DNA from: Sipunculus nudus
Lineage: Eukaryota > Annelida > Sipuncula > Golfingiida > Sipunculidae
Length of the DNA stretch: 64,000 nt
NCBI GenBank assembly: GCA_026874595.1
Contig: CM049309.1
Location: forward strand, 48,096,079 to 48,160,078
Reading direction: 5' to 3'
Shown here: piece after piece, positions 47,920 to 60,259 of the stretch
Layout of the letters: each line of letters starts with the position of its first letter
Numbering within the stretch: the first letter of the stretch is position 1
Made by a program: the position numbers and the translations under genes
Notes under the pieces: model-generated
What the model was told of the DNA's origin: nothing
What the model saw: only the letters and a program-made list of their open reading frames with translations
The model's database searches: none

Positions 47920-49405
47920 TGCATATGTTCCGTTGTTTATGTTCTCAACTACCTTTTTACATCCATCGGGGATTAGGCAAATTTAAGAAAACTTCTTCAG
48001 GTTAGGTTTTTTGGAATGTCTAGAGGAATAACATATATATATACGTATGTAAAGTGATCAGAGTTCGAATTCGTGGACATACGGCCCGTGAAGAATAATT
48101 TGACTACATTAAACACAGCACGCGCTTATATAATTTCTCAGAAAAGGTTTGCCCTCAACTGCATAACCTCTCTGGTGTTAGAATTTGCCATGTATTCCGA
48201 TTTTGTTGAACCAAAATATATAACAACCTCCTGTAAGAGAATCGGATTGCCTTGTATATGTTTGTTCCCGACAAGAAGTGTCCCAGTTTTACACCTTATA
48301 ATGTCAGGTATGCATGCAGGCCACTTGTGTCCCTATTATCCGGCTGTTACGCGGGCCATCCAGTCCTGCTTTTCGTGCATGTCGTAAACATTTATGTACG
48401 CAAAACTTCAGGTCATCCATTCTGTATATACATACATATATCTATACTGAAACAAGCAATCCCGCTCCCCTTTCCTAGGAATAAAACTAGAAGTACAGAA
48501 TAGCTGTATAGCTGTGCCAGGATCATAATCCACCCCCCCCCCCCCAGGCGGACAGCAGGTGGTAAAATGGACTATAACACATATATGTAGGTGCACTGGA
48601 ACAAATTAAACGGGTTCTGATACCAATGAACGCCTAGCTCTGTCCTTCCGTAGACAAAAAATATCACCCATGCATGTCACAATGTATATGATCATTTGAA
48701 TTTAAAATTGTATTATGGTGAGGCCCGATTACCTAAAAATTAAACGGACTGTCACTTGGGTTAATCCTACCCCCCCCCCCCCCCCATGTTTCACCATAAT
48801 CCGCTCGATACCATTTTGGTAAACTTGCTTCCAAAAAAAACAACAACAAAAAAAAACAACCAACCTAGAGAAAAATATAATACCTCGCCACTGGGCAGAA
48901 GTATAAAAATATGAGCCACCATTTCATACACACGTGGTCTTACAAATGCTAATGAAGACTTGATGAAAAATACTTAACATGTATACTTATGCTATATGTT
49001 AAGGTGTATATGTGTGCACATTACGTGTATGGACGAGAGTGAAAGTATATGAGACGGGAGCATTGGTGGGAGTTCCGTGATAAACAGAAGCTTATCACAA
49101 GTATTATACCCCTCTTCAGATAATAAAGATAGCGGTATCGCCTTTATGGCGACGACGGGCCCCGTTTTGATAGAGTAGTCGCACTTGATACATATCATTG
49201 GCGGCGCTCGGTATTCTATAATAGTTACGGAATGTCACTAACTTTTTATGGGTCACTGCCAAAAGTATCACCGTATCAGACACAGACATAAAAGAGGTAC
49301 ATATAGTAACTTTGTATTGAAAAAAAATTATGTATATACATATGAATGTTTATATATATAGTAAAGGTTTAGTGGGACATGGTCAGGCATATGTGATACA
49401 TATAT
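47918..49405. other. Mixed non-coding stretch with two C-runs
   Basis: Runs of 13 C (48533-48545) and 16 C (48770-48785) are present. The second sits between perfect 10-bp inverted arms ATTATGGTGA (48712-48721 and 48791-48800). Frames of up to 104 codons at 48073-48503 show no domain. Confidence 0.5.
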
Positions 49406-49406
49406 G

Positions 49407-49408
<2 letters not shown>

Positions 49409-49451
<43 letters not shown>
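49409..49451. repeat. (TAA)n microsatellite
   Basis: About 43 bp of TAA repeat. Confidence 0.97.
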
Positions 49452-50060
49452 TCAAACTTAATAAGTGAATTGGTAAAAATCAAATTCGAAGGGACCAGCT
49501 CAACTTTTATCACTAATTGACAAGAGTGATTAGGTTTGACTTGGTAATAATCCAAGCTCAAATGAGACATATCGATTCTTTACAGCCTTGATACAATGAG
49601 GGCATTAGGAATACACAATTTAGATTGCGAAACGACCAGTCTTACATGCAATATATCATAATGTATATTATACACGCATATTCAAAACCCTTTATTCAAA
49701 CACCCTATATATATATTATAAAAAGAATATATCGACAAGCGATGATATCTGATGATTTATGAGTTGTATGTGAAACTTGTTATTACGGTGAATATTTAAA
49801 CCATAACATTTATATTTACAGTGCTTAAAATATCAACTACGGTGTATAATACTAATCATTTTGCCAGTAAAGATGAGTAGGATTTGCGTATATTCAGTTC
49901 CTCCTTGCTATTAAAATTAATTTGCTTTACTTTACTTTGCATTTGACTATAGCAACAGGCCCCGACAAGGCTATCAAATTATGCACAAGAGGTAATCAGC
50001 TTACCTCTCTATACTGCTAATATGATTGGATGAAATCTGACTCGTCTGATCAACTTAAAG

Positions 50061-50110
50061 CTATCGCGTGTGCGCGTGCGCACGTGACGAGAGACTTCGA
50101 AACGCGATAG
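50061..50110. other. Z-DNA-prone tract inside an inverted repeat
   Basis: The 22-bp alternating purine-pyrimidine run at 50065-50086 is rich in CG and GT steps and includes GTGCGCGTGCGCAC and the E-box CACGTG. It overlaps the left of two perfect 9-bp arms, CTATCGCGT (50061-50069) and ACGCGATAG (50102-50110). GCGTG cores (AhR/HIF-type) occur twice. A similar GCACGTACACGTGC near-palindrome lies at about 50227. Confidence 0.6.
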
Positions 50111-50460
50111 ACGGATTACAAACTTGTATAAGCCATGGCTCTGTACACGTATATATGTGATCTTTTGGACAATAATTAGTATACCCCAAACAATGATTAA
50201 AGTCGTTATGGGAACATCGCGCCTTGCACGTACACGTGCGTCGTGACAATTTCTATGGAGACGCCTGAATGTCCAGCCAATAAAGAAATGACAAAATAAT
50301 TAAATTGGGTTATTCTCGTTTTCACAACAATAATTATGTATACGGTATAGCTCGTTTACGAGATATGCAAGTATACACTCCCACATATTGTCAAACAAAA
50401 CAGGACTTGACGCATTTTATTTTGGTTTTAGGATTTATAGAAAAAGGTAAAAAAATCTGA

Positions 50461-50772
50461 GGCAATCAAAAAAAAAAAGGTAAAAATGGTTCTCAGGCGC
50501 AGCCCGCGTCAATTAACCCCCCCCCCCCCCGCATAAATTATTTTTATTTTCATCTTTCAAGAAGATAATACAATTTTGATAAAATTTCATTTATTATGTA
50601 GTGGTTTTTACCTGTTTAGCAAACGAAATTGTCATTTTCATCCTTTTCCCTGATCAAATGACATTTTTATCGAAACATACAAAAAAGGAAAAAAAAAAAT
50701 AAATAAATAAAATATCGCCCGCCCGCGCTGGTTTCTGAAAAAAAAAGCCTGAGAACCAAACCTTTTTTTGCC
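50461..50772 (+). mobile_element. MITE family H, copy 1
   Basis: Outer ends are GGC followed by an A run. Inner ends are TGGTTCTCAGGC (left) and GCCTGAGAACCA (right), a terminal inverted repeat of roughly 28 bp. The interior holds a 14-C run, TTTTCATCTTTCAAGAA, and CCCTGATCAAATGACATTTT followed by TATCGAAACATAC. Copies 2 and 3 share these in the opposite orientation. No coding; target duplication not resolved; superfamily unknown. Confidence 0.8.
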
Positions 50773-50850
50773 TAATGCTTAATTTTGCAGCTATAGTTCT
50801 TATACCTTATTGACATGAACCTTTATGGTAGATGCGGAAATAACACGTGA

Positions 50851-50854
50851 TATA

Positions 50855-50903
<49 letters not shown>

Positions 50904-50928
50904 ATATAGATAGATATATATATATATA
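50851..50928. repeat. Interrupted (AT)n microsatellite
   Basis: TA repeat with TTTA and GATAGA interruptions, about 80 bp right of MITE H copy 1. Confidence 0.95.
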
Positions 50929-51154
50929 CAGACAAGCCTTGCGCTTAGCTGACAGGAGGAATTAGATTTATGTTCATATTTCAAATCCCAAAGCGCATCA
51001 ATATATAGCAATAGATTTATACCATCAGGCTGGCAAAATTATTTGCCGAGGAAATACCTACTAACCAAATATATATAGAGTGAACGTAATGCAGAATCCT
51101 GAAAATGTGTTATTGGACTTCATCAATTAATTCATCAATTTTATTTTGGTAATA

Positions 51155-51356
51155 CAGCAGAACCTGTCCGAAAGACCACCTGTCTATAAGACCAAATGTC
51201 TATTAAGACCATGCACCATTGAGTGAAACGAAAACCTTCACATTGGATATAACTTCATGACTTGTCTATACAACGAGACCACCTGTGAATTAAGACCACT
51301 TTTGGCTCTATAGATATATAAATTCCCAGGTTGGTCTTATTACACAGGTTTCACTG
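51155..51356. mobile_element. ~200-bp pogo/mariner-like MITE
   Basis: The left end is CAGCAGAACCTGTCCGAAAG, then ACCACC. The right end, inverted, is CAGTGAAACCTGTGTAATAA, then GACCAACC. TA precedes the left end, and TG (a one-base change from TA) follows the right end. The interior repeats TCTATAAGACCA/AATTAAGACCAC motifs. The CAG(T/C)..AACCT ends resemble the 17156-17313 element, but the interiors differ, so it is a separate family of the same type. Confidence 0.72.
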
Positions 51357-51667
51357 TGTATATATAAATACCAATACAAAAAGAATATTTCAGATTTCCT
51401 ATTTCATACATTCATGATGAACTTGTATATGTTTGTATAAGTAGCTTTATAAGTATCTTCCTTTAATAACAACGGCAACGATTTGTCAATATCATTTAGG
51501 AAATAATAAGAAATGGGATTTCGGATATGACACGCACGCTGAAAGGAACGAGTTTACTGGTAATGGTTTAGGTGTAATTATAAGCAAACTAAATGGGACT
51601 TGGTTAGTTTTTATCATATTTTTTGGCATGGTTGAAAATAATTGTAAATTGAATAAATTAGCGACTT

Positions 51668-51668
<1 letters not shown>

Positions 51669-51721
<53 letters not shown>

Positions 51722-51770
51722 AAAATAACAAACAAGATATGCAATAAAACTGATATGTTCATATAACGAC

Positions 51771-51805
<35 letters not shown>

Positions 51806-51822
51806 TTATTTATTTATATATA
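51669..51822. repeat. Two (AT)n microsatellites
   Basis: TA runs at 51669-51719 and 51771-51822 (with AAAT/TTTA interruptions), separated by about 50 bp of ordinary sequence. Confidence 0.96.
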
Positions 51823-52138
51823 GTTTAACTGACTTTAGGTGTATAGGGTACTGGGTCATATAGATTCCAGGTACGGATGTGGGTGTATATATGAGAGGAA
51901 TTGATGGCACAGTATATATGTAAAAGTCCTTCGAATTCTTGTTCCTGTATACAGAAAAAAAATTTCTGAACCATTACGATCGAGTTTTAATTCCGTTTTA
52001 ATCCGTATTTTATAAAAAAAATTTCTGAACCATTTAGCCTGATTTTTACTTCGTCGAATGAGGATAATATGTTTGATAAAAGGATCGGATCCAGTATAAA
52101 GTTGTTACCCTTGGAAATTAATGTCATTCTAGTTTTAA

Positions 52139-52192
52139 CTATATATATATATATATATATACATATATACACATATATAAACATCTATATAT

Positions 52193-52260
<68 letters not shown>
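52139..52260. repeat. Compound (AT)n microsatellite
   Basis: Interrupted TATACATATA sequence passes into a perfect TA run of about 60 bp, flanked on both sides by ACATGTAT. Confidence 0.97.
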
Positions 52261-52267
<7 letters not shown>

Positions 52268-52841
52268 CATCTTTATAAGCCTGCATGCACAGAAGCTAGC
52301 ATGTGCACCACTTGTCCTTCAAAAGCATATATATGATGTGTATGAAGCACCGGTGAATCAGATTTTCGCCAATACACCTTAAAGTTTTATTCGAAATTTA
52401 ATTAAACATGGTGAATAGGAGGGCCAACTGTGAATGAAAAACGACTATAGCTTTCAGACTGCTGAATCAAATTTAAGGGCGGATCTAGACTAGGAAGGCA
52501 CTGGCGGAGGTATATGCGCTTTATGAATGCTTTCTATAGTTCATTTATACATATTTATATATAGGTCTCTTTTAGAAATACTGAAATAGCGTGCATGCAT
52601 GATAACTGAATATTAGCTGAATCTAGCCATACACAATGTAATCATGTATATACCGTTATGATTATTTTTCTTTTTAGAAATATCGGCCTACACTTTTGCT
52701 TTTCATTTTTTAAATTATTGTTCATGGCAGAAAGAATTTTCTTTATAATTTAAAGCTGCACATTCACATACCTTTTGAAAAAGAATTTAAATAATTTCTG
52801 GCCTCCTCTGTGTAAATATTAATGATCTATATAAGGGTAAT

Positions 52842-53260
52842 TCTGGTAATGAAAAGTCCTTATAAGCTAATCCTCAGTTAAGGATGTATGAACTTGTTTT
52901 TCATTAACGTAGTTCTAAACACAGCAGTGTTGACAAACGGATAAAAAAAACATGTAACCTAAGGCGGTAGTTTACAAATATGCGGAGGTATAGAAAGGAC
53001 AAACTTGCAAAACTCTGCCATTTCTTATCTGAATTGCAGACAGATGCCCTTGTTAAAATGTATTTTGATTATTTTGGCGGGCCCCAACATAATATAAACA
53101 CGCTGACATAAACAAAACAAGCAGCCTGTGTGCGTTGATATCCACTTTTTCTGGCCTATTTTTATAAAAGCTATAAGGGGTTATACCTTTAATTTATATA
53201 GGTCGGATATCGGAATTGACCCCTTTGATAATCAGGAACGATTATTTAATATATTGTAAC
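52842..53260 (+). repeat. Dispersed repeat family G, copy 2
   Basis: It is collinear with 14156-14640 in the same orientation; the common blocks are given there. It ends immediately before or within the 28-bp palindrome at 53255. Confidence 0.7.
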
Positions 53261-53282
53261 AAGAGCTATAGCTCTTGTTACA
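53255..53282. other. Perfect 28-bp palindrome
   Basis: TGTAACAAGAGCTA is followed directly by its exact reverse complement, with no spacer, so it can extrude as a cruciform. GAGCTATA follows again at 53283, and then about 50 bp of A/T palindromic sequence. Confidence 0.9.
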
Positions 53283-53479
53283 GAGCTATAATATTATATT
53301 TTATATATATTTTATATTATATATAAAATTATATAGCGTTCACGTTTCATGTACAGATATATAGGCCTGCCTGCTCTACAATTCACCACTTGCCTAAGCC
53401 TGTATAAGGTATATAAAGCACCACTACATGTATAGATAGATATATGTTCATAGAAGTTTAATCACGCAGTGTGCGGGAC

Positions 53480-53725
53480 AGCTATCTGTCACCAGCGCCG
53501 CCACTTGAAGATTCCCTTTGTCGCGGGCCACGTCGATACAGAGATAACCTATACAGCTACTGGTGTTTGATGTTCTTATGAAATCTATACAAGATCAGTC
53601 TCAATACCGCTTTGTGTTAACGACCAATGGATGATCTGAACAAAAACGGCTGCTTGCCGCCGGGCCCGGCGTCAGAGCACGCCAAGGGAATGTACGGGGC
53701 AAGAGAGGTCTACCTATCAATCTTT
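53480..53725. promoter_or_regulatory. GC-rich candidate regulatory block
   Basis: Contains CTATCTGTCACCAGCGCCGC, CACTTGAAG (NK2-type CACTTGA), CCCTTTGTCGCGGGCC, GTGTTAACGACC and TTGCCGCCGGGCCCGGCGTC. Non-repetitive and GC-rich against AT-rich flanks. Enhancer or promoter by composition only. Confidence 0.3.
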
Positions 53726-54426
53726 TAAATGACTAATCATATACATTGCGGTCCTTACCGCTGCATAGATAATAAGGCACGAACCATATTTACCTGTATA
53801 GCGATGAAACATTGTGTCGTGTTCCCGGAGATCAAAGCTTTCGAGCCCATATATCACTATTCCCCCACTAGGTTTATATCTTTCACACACAAGAAGTATT
53901 CCTGACATATGTTTTTGAGATAACGTTGAAGGTCTATTGAAGATTGAGCATTTAACTGGCGGATTAAAGTGGTTACGGTGAATGGAGCCTTGTCAATCGC
54001 ATTAATGAACTACAGTTATTACAAAGATAGAAAAATAATAAGTGTACGTATCAATGCACACTCTAAATACACGGACAGGTATAGACACTCGTCCCTTTAC
54101 GGGAAGGGAACAAAAGGATATTGTAGGTTTTTGCCGACTACATCGTCAGACTTCATGACTACATGCATATACATAAGAACAAAACATGAAACTTTTCGAT
54201 TAATTTCACAGGTTTAACTAACAGAATGGGCCGTATTTACGATACAATGTGTCTTTTATTTCTCAATGACGCTTTATTTGCTCATAAAAGAACGGCAACC
54301 ATGAAGAAATTATCCATTTCTATGGACGTCGCCGCTAAGTGAATATAGAGGAAGCCATTGACGGCGACATGATATTCGAGGATTAAGCCATGCACGAGAA
54401 GCGGGAGTCCGAAAGGAGGGGTTTCG

Positions 54427-54476
54427 TGTCGTCTGCTGAGCTTTCCTGTCGTCTGCTGGATTCCAGTGTCGTCTGC
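54427..54476. promoter_or_regulatory. Three TGTCGTCTGC motifs at 20-bp spacing
   Basis: TGTCGTCTGC starts at 54427, 54447 and 54467, exactly 20 bp apart, with unlike spacers (TGAGCTTTCC and TGGATTCCAG). The reverse complement, GCAGACGACA, occurs twice at 21-bp spacing in the CpG island near 28.65 kb. The GTCTG core resembles a SMAD half-site. Two-helical-turn spacing would put all sites on one DNA face. Confidence 0.4.
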
Positions 54477-54479
54477 GTT

Positions 54480-55955
54480 TTCGGGGGATAATAGACTGCA
54501 TGGTTTGGCATAAAATTTTTATATGACGACGAGATTTAGCAAAATACATTAAAATACATACATATAGCATGTTAATAGTTAACTTCACTTGTTTTTACGT
54601 GGTTGGAATAAAAAAAAAGTAATTGATAAAATACACCTATGAATGGTGCAATTTTATGCATGTTAAATGCATATATCCTCCATTAAATTAAATGTAAGTT
54701 TTATTTTTATTCAAAATTACATTTTTCTCCAAATTAACAGAGAGACCAGGTATTGAAAAAAGGCAACAAACTAAAAATACTATATTCACAAGATCACATT
54801 TTTACAAAGGATATTAAGAACCATCAACTCGGTTATTGTTATTCCCTGTATTATCGAAAAATGAAGGAATAGTATTATTCATGAGTGCGCCATTCCTTGT
54901 TGAATAATTATAGAAGGAACACGATTTATTTGAAATAAGATCAATTGAAGTATTAGTAAAGGAGAACCTACAGCACTTATTATCTCCCATGGCTTATTCT
55001 CCACACCATATCCTCTAAAGACTGGTCATTATATGCAGGATTCGATTTAACAGACCAATTTCTGCGCTTTTAATATAGCAGTAAGTAGCAGGAAAGTCCT
55101 GAGAATTATTGTGTGCAATCCTATGTTTATAAAAAACTTGACACGATATCCTGTTAATATGGCAATAATCCAGGGTGGTATCAATTATACTGTAATCTAA
55201 ATCTGTCAGAGGGTATGCAACCATAAGAGGCGAGCGGCGTCAGTTATCGTTTGCGCCACCTTACTGTGATATAAATAACAAATCAAGCCGAGCGTCTCCC
55301 AATTTTCAGCGCATGCAGAATTGTTCAACATATCATAGATTTCATACCTATAAAATAAACAAGGGATACTCTGACTTGCATATTCAACATTTGCCTTACC
55401 TTAGACAGTTTAAACAGACACATATCCATCATGTCAATAAAATCTTGCCAAGAAAAACATTTGTAAAATAACAACACTTTTTATTATTATATATAAAATG
55501 GTTACAGTCACATGCATGCAACGCGAAACAGCAGTCATTCTCGTGTAACCATGTTGGCAATAATGTAATATGGTAACACATAATTCAGCGTAATGATATC
55601 TTGGTACAAATATCTGAATTATACATGAATTACATGTAAACAGTGAAATTAAGTTTACTTAAACCATCAACAAAGGCCTCAACGCTAAGCTCAGATCTCC
55701 TAGTACAGCAACATGGCGATAGGTGGCACTATGTATTACTCAACCCAACCGAGACAGGAATAAAGGAAGATTATTTATAACCATAAAAGAGAATTTATTT
55801 GAAAATGGCAAAGCGGAATAAAGAAGTTGGCATTAAGGCAGACCAGCAGAAAAGAAGGATATACACGGGTACACTGTACACTAACAGTATTAAATAGTAC
55901 CCGTTCGTACCGTTGTTTTGTATGTGTATCGTAGTTAACTATGCTCGTCATCTGT
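54480..55955. other. AT-rich stretch without recognised gene
   Basis: No recognised gene or repeat. Frames of 69 codons have no motif. Confidence 0.4.
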
Positions 55956-55959
55956 AATG

Positions 55960-56242
55960 CTAAAGAAGTTGGTTTCTCAGGCACTCCCCACCCCCCACCC
56001 CCATAAATCAGGGCGATTTTTGTTATCTTTCAATTACTGATTTTCGCAAAACATTCATATGAGCAGGGAACAATATTATAATGAAGAATTGTTTTCTAAA
56101 TGGGAGTGCGGCTGGAGCTCAAATTATTAAATTACTTCTGAAAGTGTTGGGGGGGGGGGGGGGGTTTGCGGAGGTGGGGAGGCTGTTGGCTTAAATTTAC
56201 TCGGTACCCGGTGCAGTGCCTGAGAAACCAATCTTTTTTTGC
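55960..56242 (-). mobile_element. MITE family H, copy 3
   Basis: Ends are TTGGTTTCTCAGGCAC and GTGCCTGAGAAACCAATC, the latter followed by a T run and GC. The interior AAACATTCATATGAGCAGGG aligns with copy 2, and a 16-G run (56149-56164) sits where the reverse-oriented C-run of copy 1 would be. The C/G run is thus a family feature. Confidence 0.78.
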
Positions 56243-56809
56243 AAAAAAAAAATCTGGATTCCACTTGACTGAGCCAGAGGAGAGGCCGATAGTTAGATGG
56301 AGACATCTGGTGGGGGCTCTGTAAACTACTTCTATCAAGTGTATCAGGTTGCTACTGTAAAAACCCTCTGTATGAATTTAAATGTTAATAGCCAACAGCT
56401 TTTCAATGATTTCTCTCCTCATACACAGTTACTTAACCTGCAGTAATATCAGTGACCCTGATATATTATGGTATAATATAGATAGACATACAGACACTTG
56501 GCTGCCTTCATGTCCATGTGCAATCCCACATCACATACTAGTAGATTAAAACTCTAGATTGAACTTCAGTAAGAGCTAAAGACTCCCTATCACAAATGTG
56601 AACAAGGAGCACACAACAATGAAAAAAATTAAAAGCTGAAATACATACATTTACCATGTAACCTCTCAGTCCATACACTGGTGGGAAATTACGGACATCA
56701 TGAGATAGAGATGCCATATTGCAGTGATAGTGTATGTGTGTTTTAAAACAGAGTGTAGGTAAAACTAATGTGTGGATTTTGACACAAAACAGTCTTTTCA
56801 AAACACAGA

Positions 56810-56814
<5 letters not shown>

Positions 56815-56874
<60 letters not shown>
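56815..56874. repeat. (AT)n microsatellite
   Basis: About 60 bp of TA repeat. Confidence 0.98.
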
Positions 56875-56879
<5 letters not shown>

Positions 56880-59130
56880 TAATATACATAAAACTGATGT
56901 AAAGCATTTTCATGCATTTGTGTATATACAACTATTTTATTAGTGGGAATAAAAACAAGAACTTCTCCAAACTATCTAAACCACAATAACCATAAAACTA
57001 GTGTAAGTACTAACAAGTGTGTAAAAATCCCAATAATAATTAGGTAAAACAATCACACAGGCAAAACAACAGCCAGTCAGTGATAACATAAGTAAAAATA
57101 TGTTGGTAATAAGCCATGTACACTGGATTACAAGTTTTAATGCCTCAGCACACACAAAACTTGGGCTGTAACAAAATATATCACATCCTGGTACTCCACT
57201 CAAAGTACAATAATATAAGAAACATTACATATGAGGTTCATTATAGTGTTGCTAGGTGGCTAGGGGTATTATGTTTTACCTTGATTTGGTTTGTCAGTGT
57301 GCAATTTATACAAACAGTTCTCAACAGATTTTGATGAAATTCTGAGATGAGTTAGTATACAACAACTGAATTGTGGAGGTAATCCAAATCACCATAAAAG
57401 TGTTCAATTCAAAGGATGTTATTCCAACATTACATTTATCTATATACAGGGTAATTATATAAGAGCTAATCACTGATCACTGGTATTGGGGCAGTTTTGT
57501 CCTGGAGGTGACGTGGCAGTGGGCTGTTGAACCATGACAAAGCATTGCTGTGTACCAGTTGTTTGAATAGGATCCTAGCAGAGGTTGTGGTCTCTAACTA
57601 CTCTCTAGTTATAGTTTAGATTACAAGAAATCATTCCTCATTGTCCATGAAAAGAAAACAAAACTTCTTTCATGAAATTTAATCCAGACTGTAAATAAGT
57701 TTGAACAATCTGCCAGTCAGATGTTCTTCAACTGGTTTCTGACCTGTAACCTTTACCTCACATGCCATATATACCTGCTGACTGACTATTACTATATGTC
57801 TGATACTGCTATCCATCAGATAGTTAAATACTGTCCATGTATCCATAAGCACACATATGATGATACCAATAAAATATCTGACTTTGTTTCCATATACTGT
57901 GGATGACTTTGTGTTTGTGGGGGTTTCAAATTCTCACTATCTGCAAAGAGAAGTTATCTTGAAAACAAGCAAATTCTTGGAATTTATGTCCTCTCCTTCA
58001 GCCTCTTGTTGTCCCCTGCTAGCCCTATTAATATGTTTTAGTTGTTTTGTCCCCTGAAGATGTCTCCACATGTCATAGTGGCTGTGTTTTAGATTTCATT
58101 GCCCCCTGAAGATGTCTCAACATGTCACAATATTTGGTCGTGAATATGGAACCAAAGGGGAATATTTTGTTTTGTTTTTGAGCTGCTGATCATAAATTTT
58201 CAGACATACACTCCAAAACCAATCCAAACATGACAGCAATCAGTGATCCAAATTTAAATGAAATCAGATAATATTTAGTAAAGTTATCGCAAATAAACAA
58301 AAACCTGATAGACAGACAAACCCAAATCAATGTCCCCCATTCCAAGGAAGTGGGGGACAATAAAACCTTTCTGAACAAGATATGCCACCAAGACTGGTGA
58401 ACAGACATTTACACTGTAATCTCATTAGTATTTCACACAGGGAACTGTACAGTGAGATCACAAAAATGCAACCCACACAAAACCTAGAACAGTTAAAATT
58501 AACAATTAAAATTTAACCCTGCAAAATTGAAGCAAACCACAGTATACAGATACTGCTACAGCCCTAAACTAAATGCTCAACAGATACATATAATACAACA
58601 ACCTAGGCTTATTTTGCAACAGCAGAAAGACACTGTTTTACTAACACAGCACTCCTTAGGTAAGAATTCCCAACACATGATTCTGTAAAATATCCTGCAT
58701 ATCACACAAAATATTACATGAACGATGACATTTAAGTATGTATCAACATAACTTTATAATAGACAATCCATCTGCAATATGTTACAGGAAACTATGTAAA
58801 TAATATATGCTAGAAAAATACATAAATATGAGTGAGCTTCACATGTCAGATACAGAGCATAAATTAAATGAGCACAAATTCAACAGACTCATTCAACTGA
58901 GGAATAACTGTGGTACATGTAACTCAGATCATAAAAATAAGAAATATGAGTAAACAGTAAGAAGTCAGTCTACATCTCTCTCTGTTTTACCCTGGGTACA
59001 GATTAAGGTATACATAACAAAAATAACATTATCTTTCAAATTTTATATGAAAGAATAAAACAATCCTCAGATCTGACATTTTCTTTTAGTTTGGCAGGGA
59101 AGAACACAGTGATGTATTGACAAATGCATT
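56880..59130. other. Low-GC, mostly unique stretch
   Basis: No gene recognised. A short duplication CCCCTGAAGATGTCTC(C/A)ACATGTCA occurs at about 58050 and 58102. Frames of 60-75 codons lack domains. The short motif list is not helped by any island-like base composition. Confidence 0.45.
58331..58359. repeat. TGTCCCCCA...TGGGGGACA hairpin
   Basis: Perfect 9-bp arms with inner TTCC/GGAA pairing, preceded by AGACAGACAAACCCAAATCA. The combination GACAGACAAACC..ATGTCCCCCA is remembered as the tail of a common mollusc dispersed repeat. Confidence 0.6.
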
Positions 59131-59169
59131 GTAAATGCAAGCTTTTAGGAAATTTGTAGGAGAAGACCA

Positions 59170-59360
59170 AAATACACATGTAGACAGAGTATAGCAAAAT
59201 GTTAAACAGAAAACCAAAACAAACCTGTACATGGGGAATAGCAAAGTCTTTAGCAGCAGAACAAAACACATCTGTTGATAGGGGAATAGCAAAATCTTCA
59301 GCATAAAAACTAAACACACCCACAGAAGGAGAATAGCAAAATCTTTAGCACAAAAATGTA
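59170..59360. repeat. ~48-bp tandem repeat, 3-4 units
   Basis: GGAATAGCAAA(G/A)TCTTTAGCA recurs at about 59234, 59283 and 59331, with a decayed unit (GTATAGCAAAATG) at about 59187. Because 48 is a multiple of 3, a minus-strand frame shows a 16-residue repeat (KDFAIP / EDFAIP), but there is no further sign of coding. Confidence 0.85.
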
Positions 59361-59606
59361 CTAAAAATGATAATCAGCACCATTTGGTACCTATGTTCGA
59401 AATGATCGTATAGACATATTTACATTATGCTTACACCTTAATTCATTATTTAACTCCAGGTAAATGTCATTCATATTTGCAGGAAAAATACATTATTGAT
59501 TCAGAGCATCATTTAATGTGATCTCAATGCTAAGAATTACTAATCATGTAATATTATGTGCTTATAAGCATTAATCTGGTGCTTTATTTGTATTACCATG
59601 TATTAA

Positions 59607-59641
<35 letters not shown>

Positions 59642-60258
59642 GTGGTAGTAGTAGTAGTATATGACATCATAATTCACATCTTATCACATTTGTATTAACT
59701 GGTCAATATACACTAGATATCTCTGATGATGGACTGAGGTACATGTTACTGTAAATATGCAACATTTACATAGTGCACCATGGTAATTAATACTGGCCCG
59801 CTGAACATACAGCAATACATTAACAAATGAGGGGAAGATAATGAAAAGATATAGATTAAACAACTTTAAATCTCGAGTATAAAGAGGAGATTCTGTTGAC
59901 AGAGATATAATGAACAATAAAAAAATAAGGACACTTCATTTAGCCAGTAACATGTTTTCCATATACCAACCAAGAGATATATTTTTGTCAAATTTTACCC
60001 TCAGGAATACCCAAAGTAAATAAACATCACAAACATGTATTAATGATAGGTTATTTTTATTGTATACTTCATTGTGATGGGAACTAGGAAGCTCTTTAAT
60101 TATACTTACTGCCATGGCCTTGGGTGATAAGTAGATTGTGTGATTTTCTAAGTTAATGACATTATCCAGTAATCATCTGAAATACTGTGACATAACGAAT
60201 CAATTATTACTTAAGGGACCTGGACAATGAAGCATCGCTAGTAACAGGAGAAACCCTA
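59361..60258. other. AT-rich stretch with (ATT)n
   Basis: A perfect ATT repeat followed by an AGT/GTA run spans 59605-59660. The rest has no recognised gene or repeat. Confidence 0.6.
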
Positions 60259-60259
60259 T

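Noticed and set aside
59036-59323. 95-codon frame with a 16-residue repeat
   Set aside because: The periodicity is explained by the 48-bp tandem repeat; surrounding residues show nothing known.
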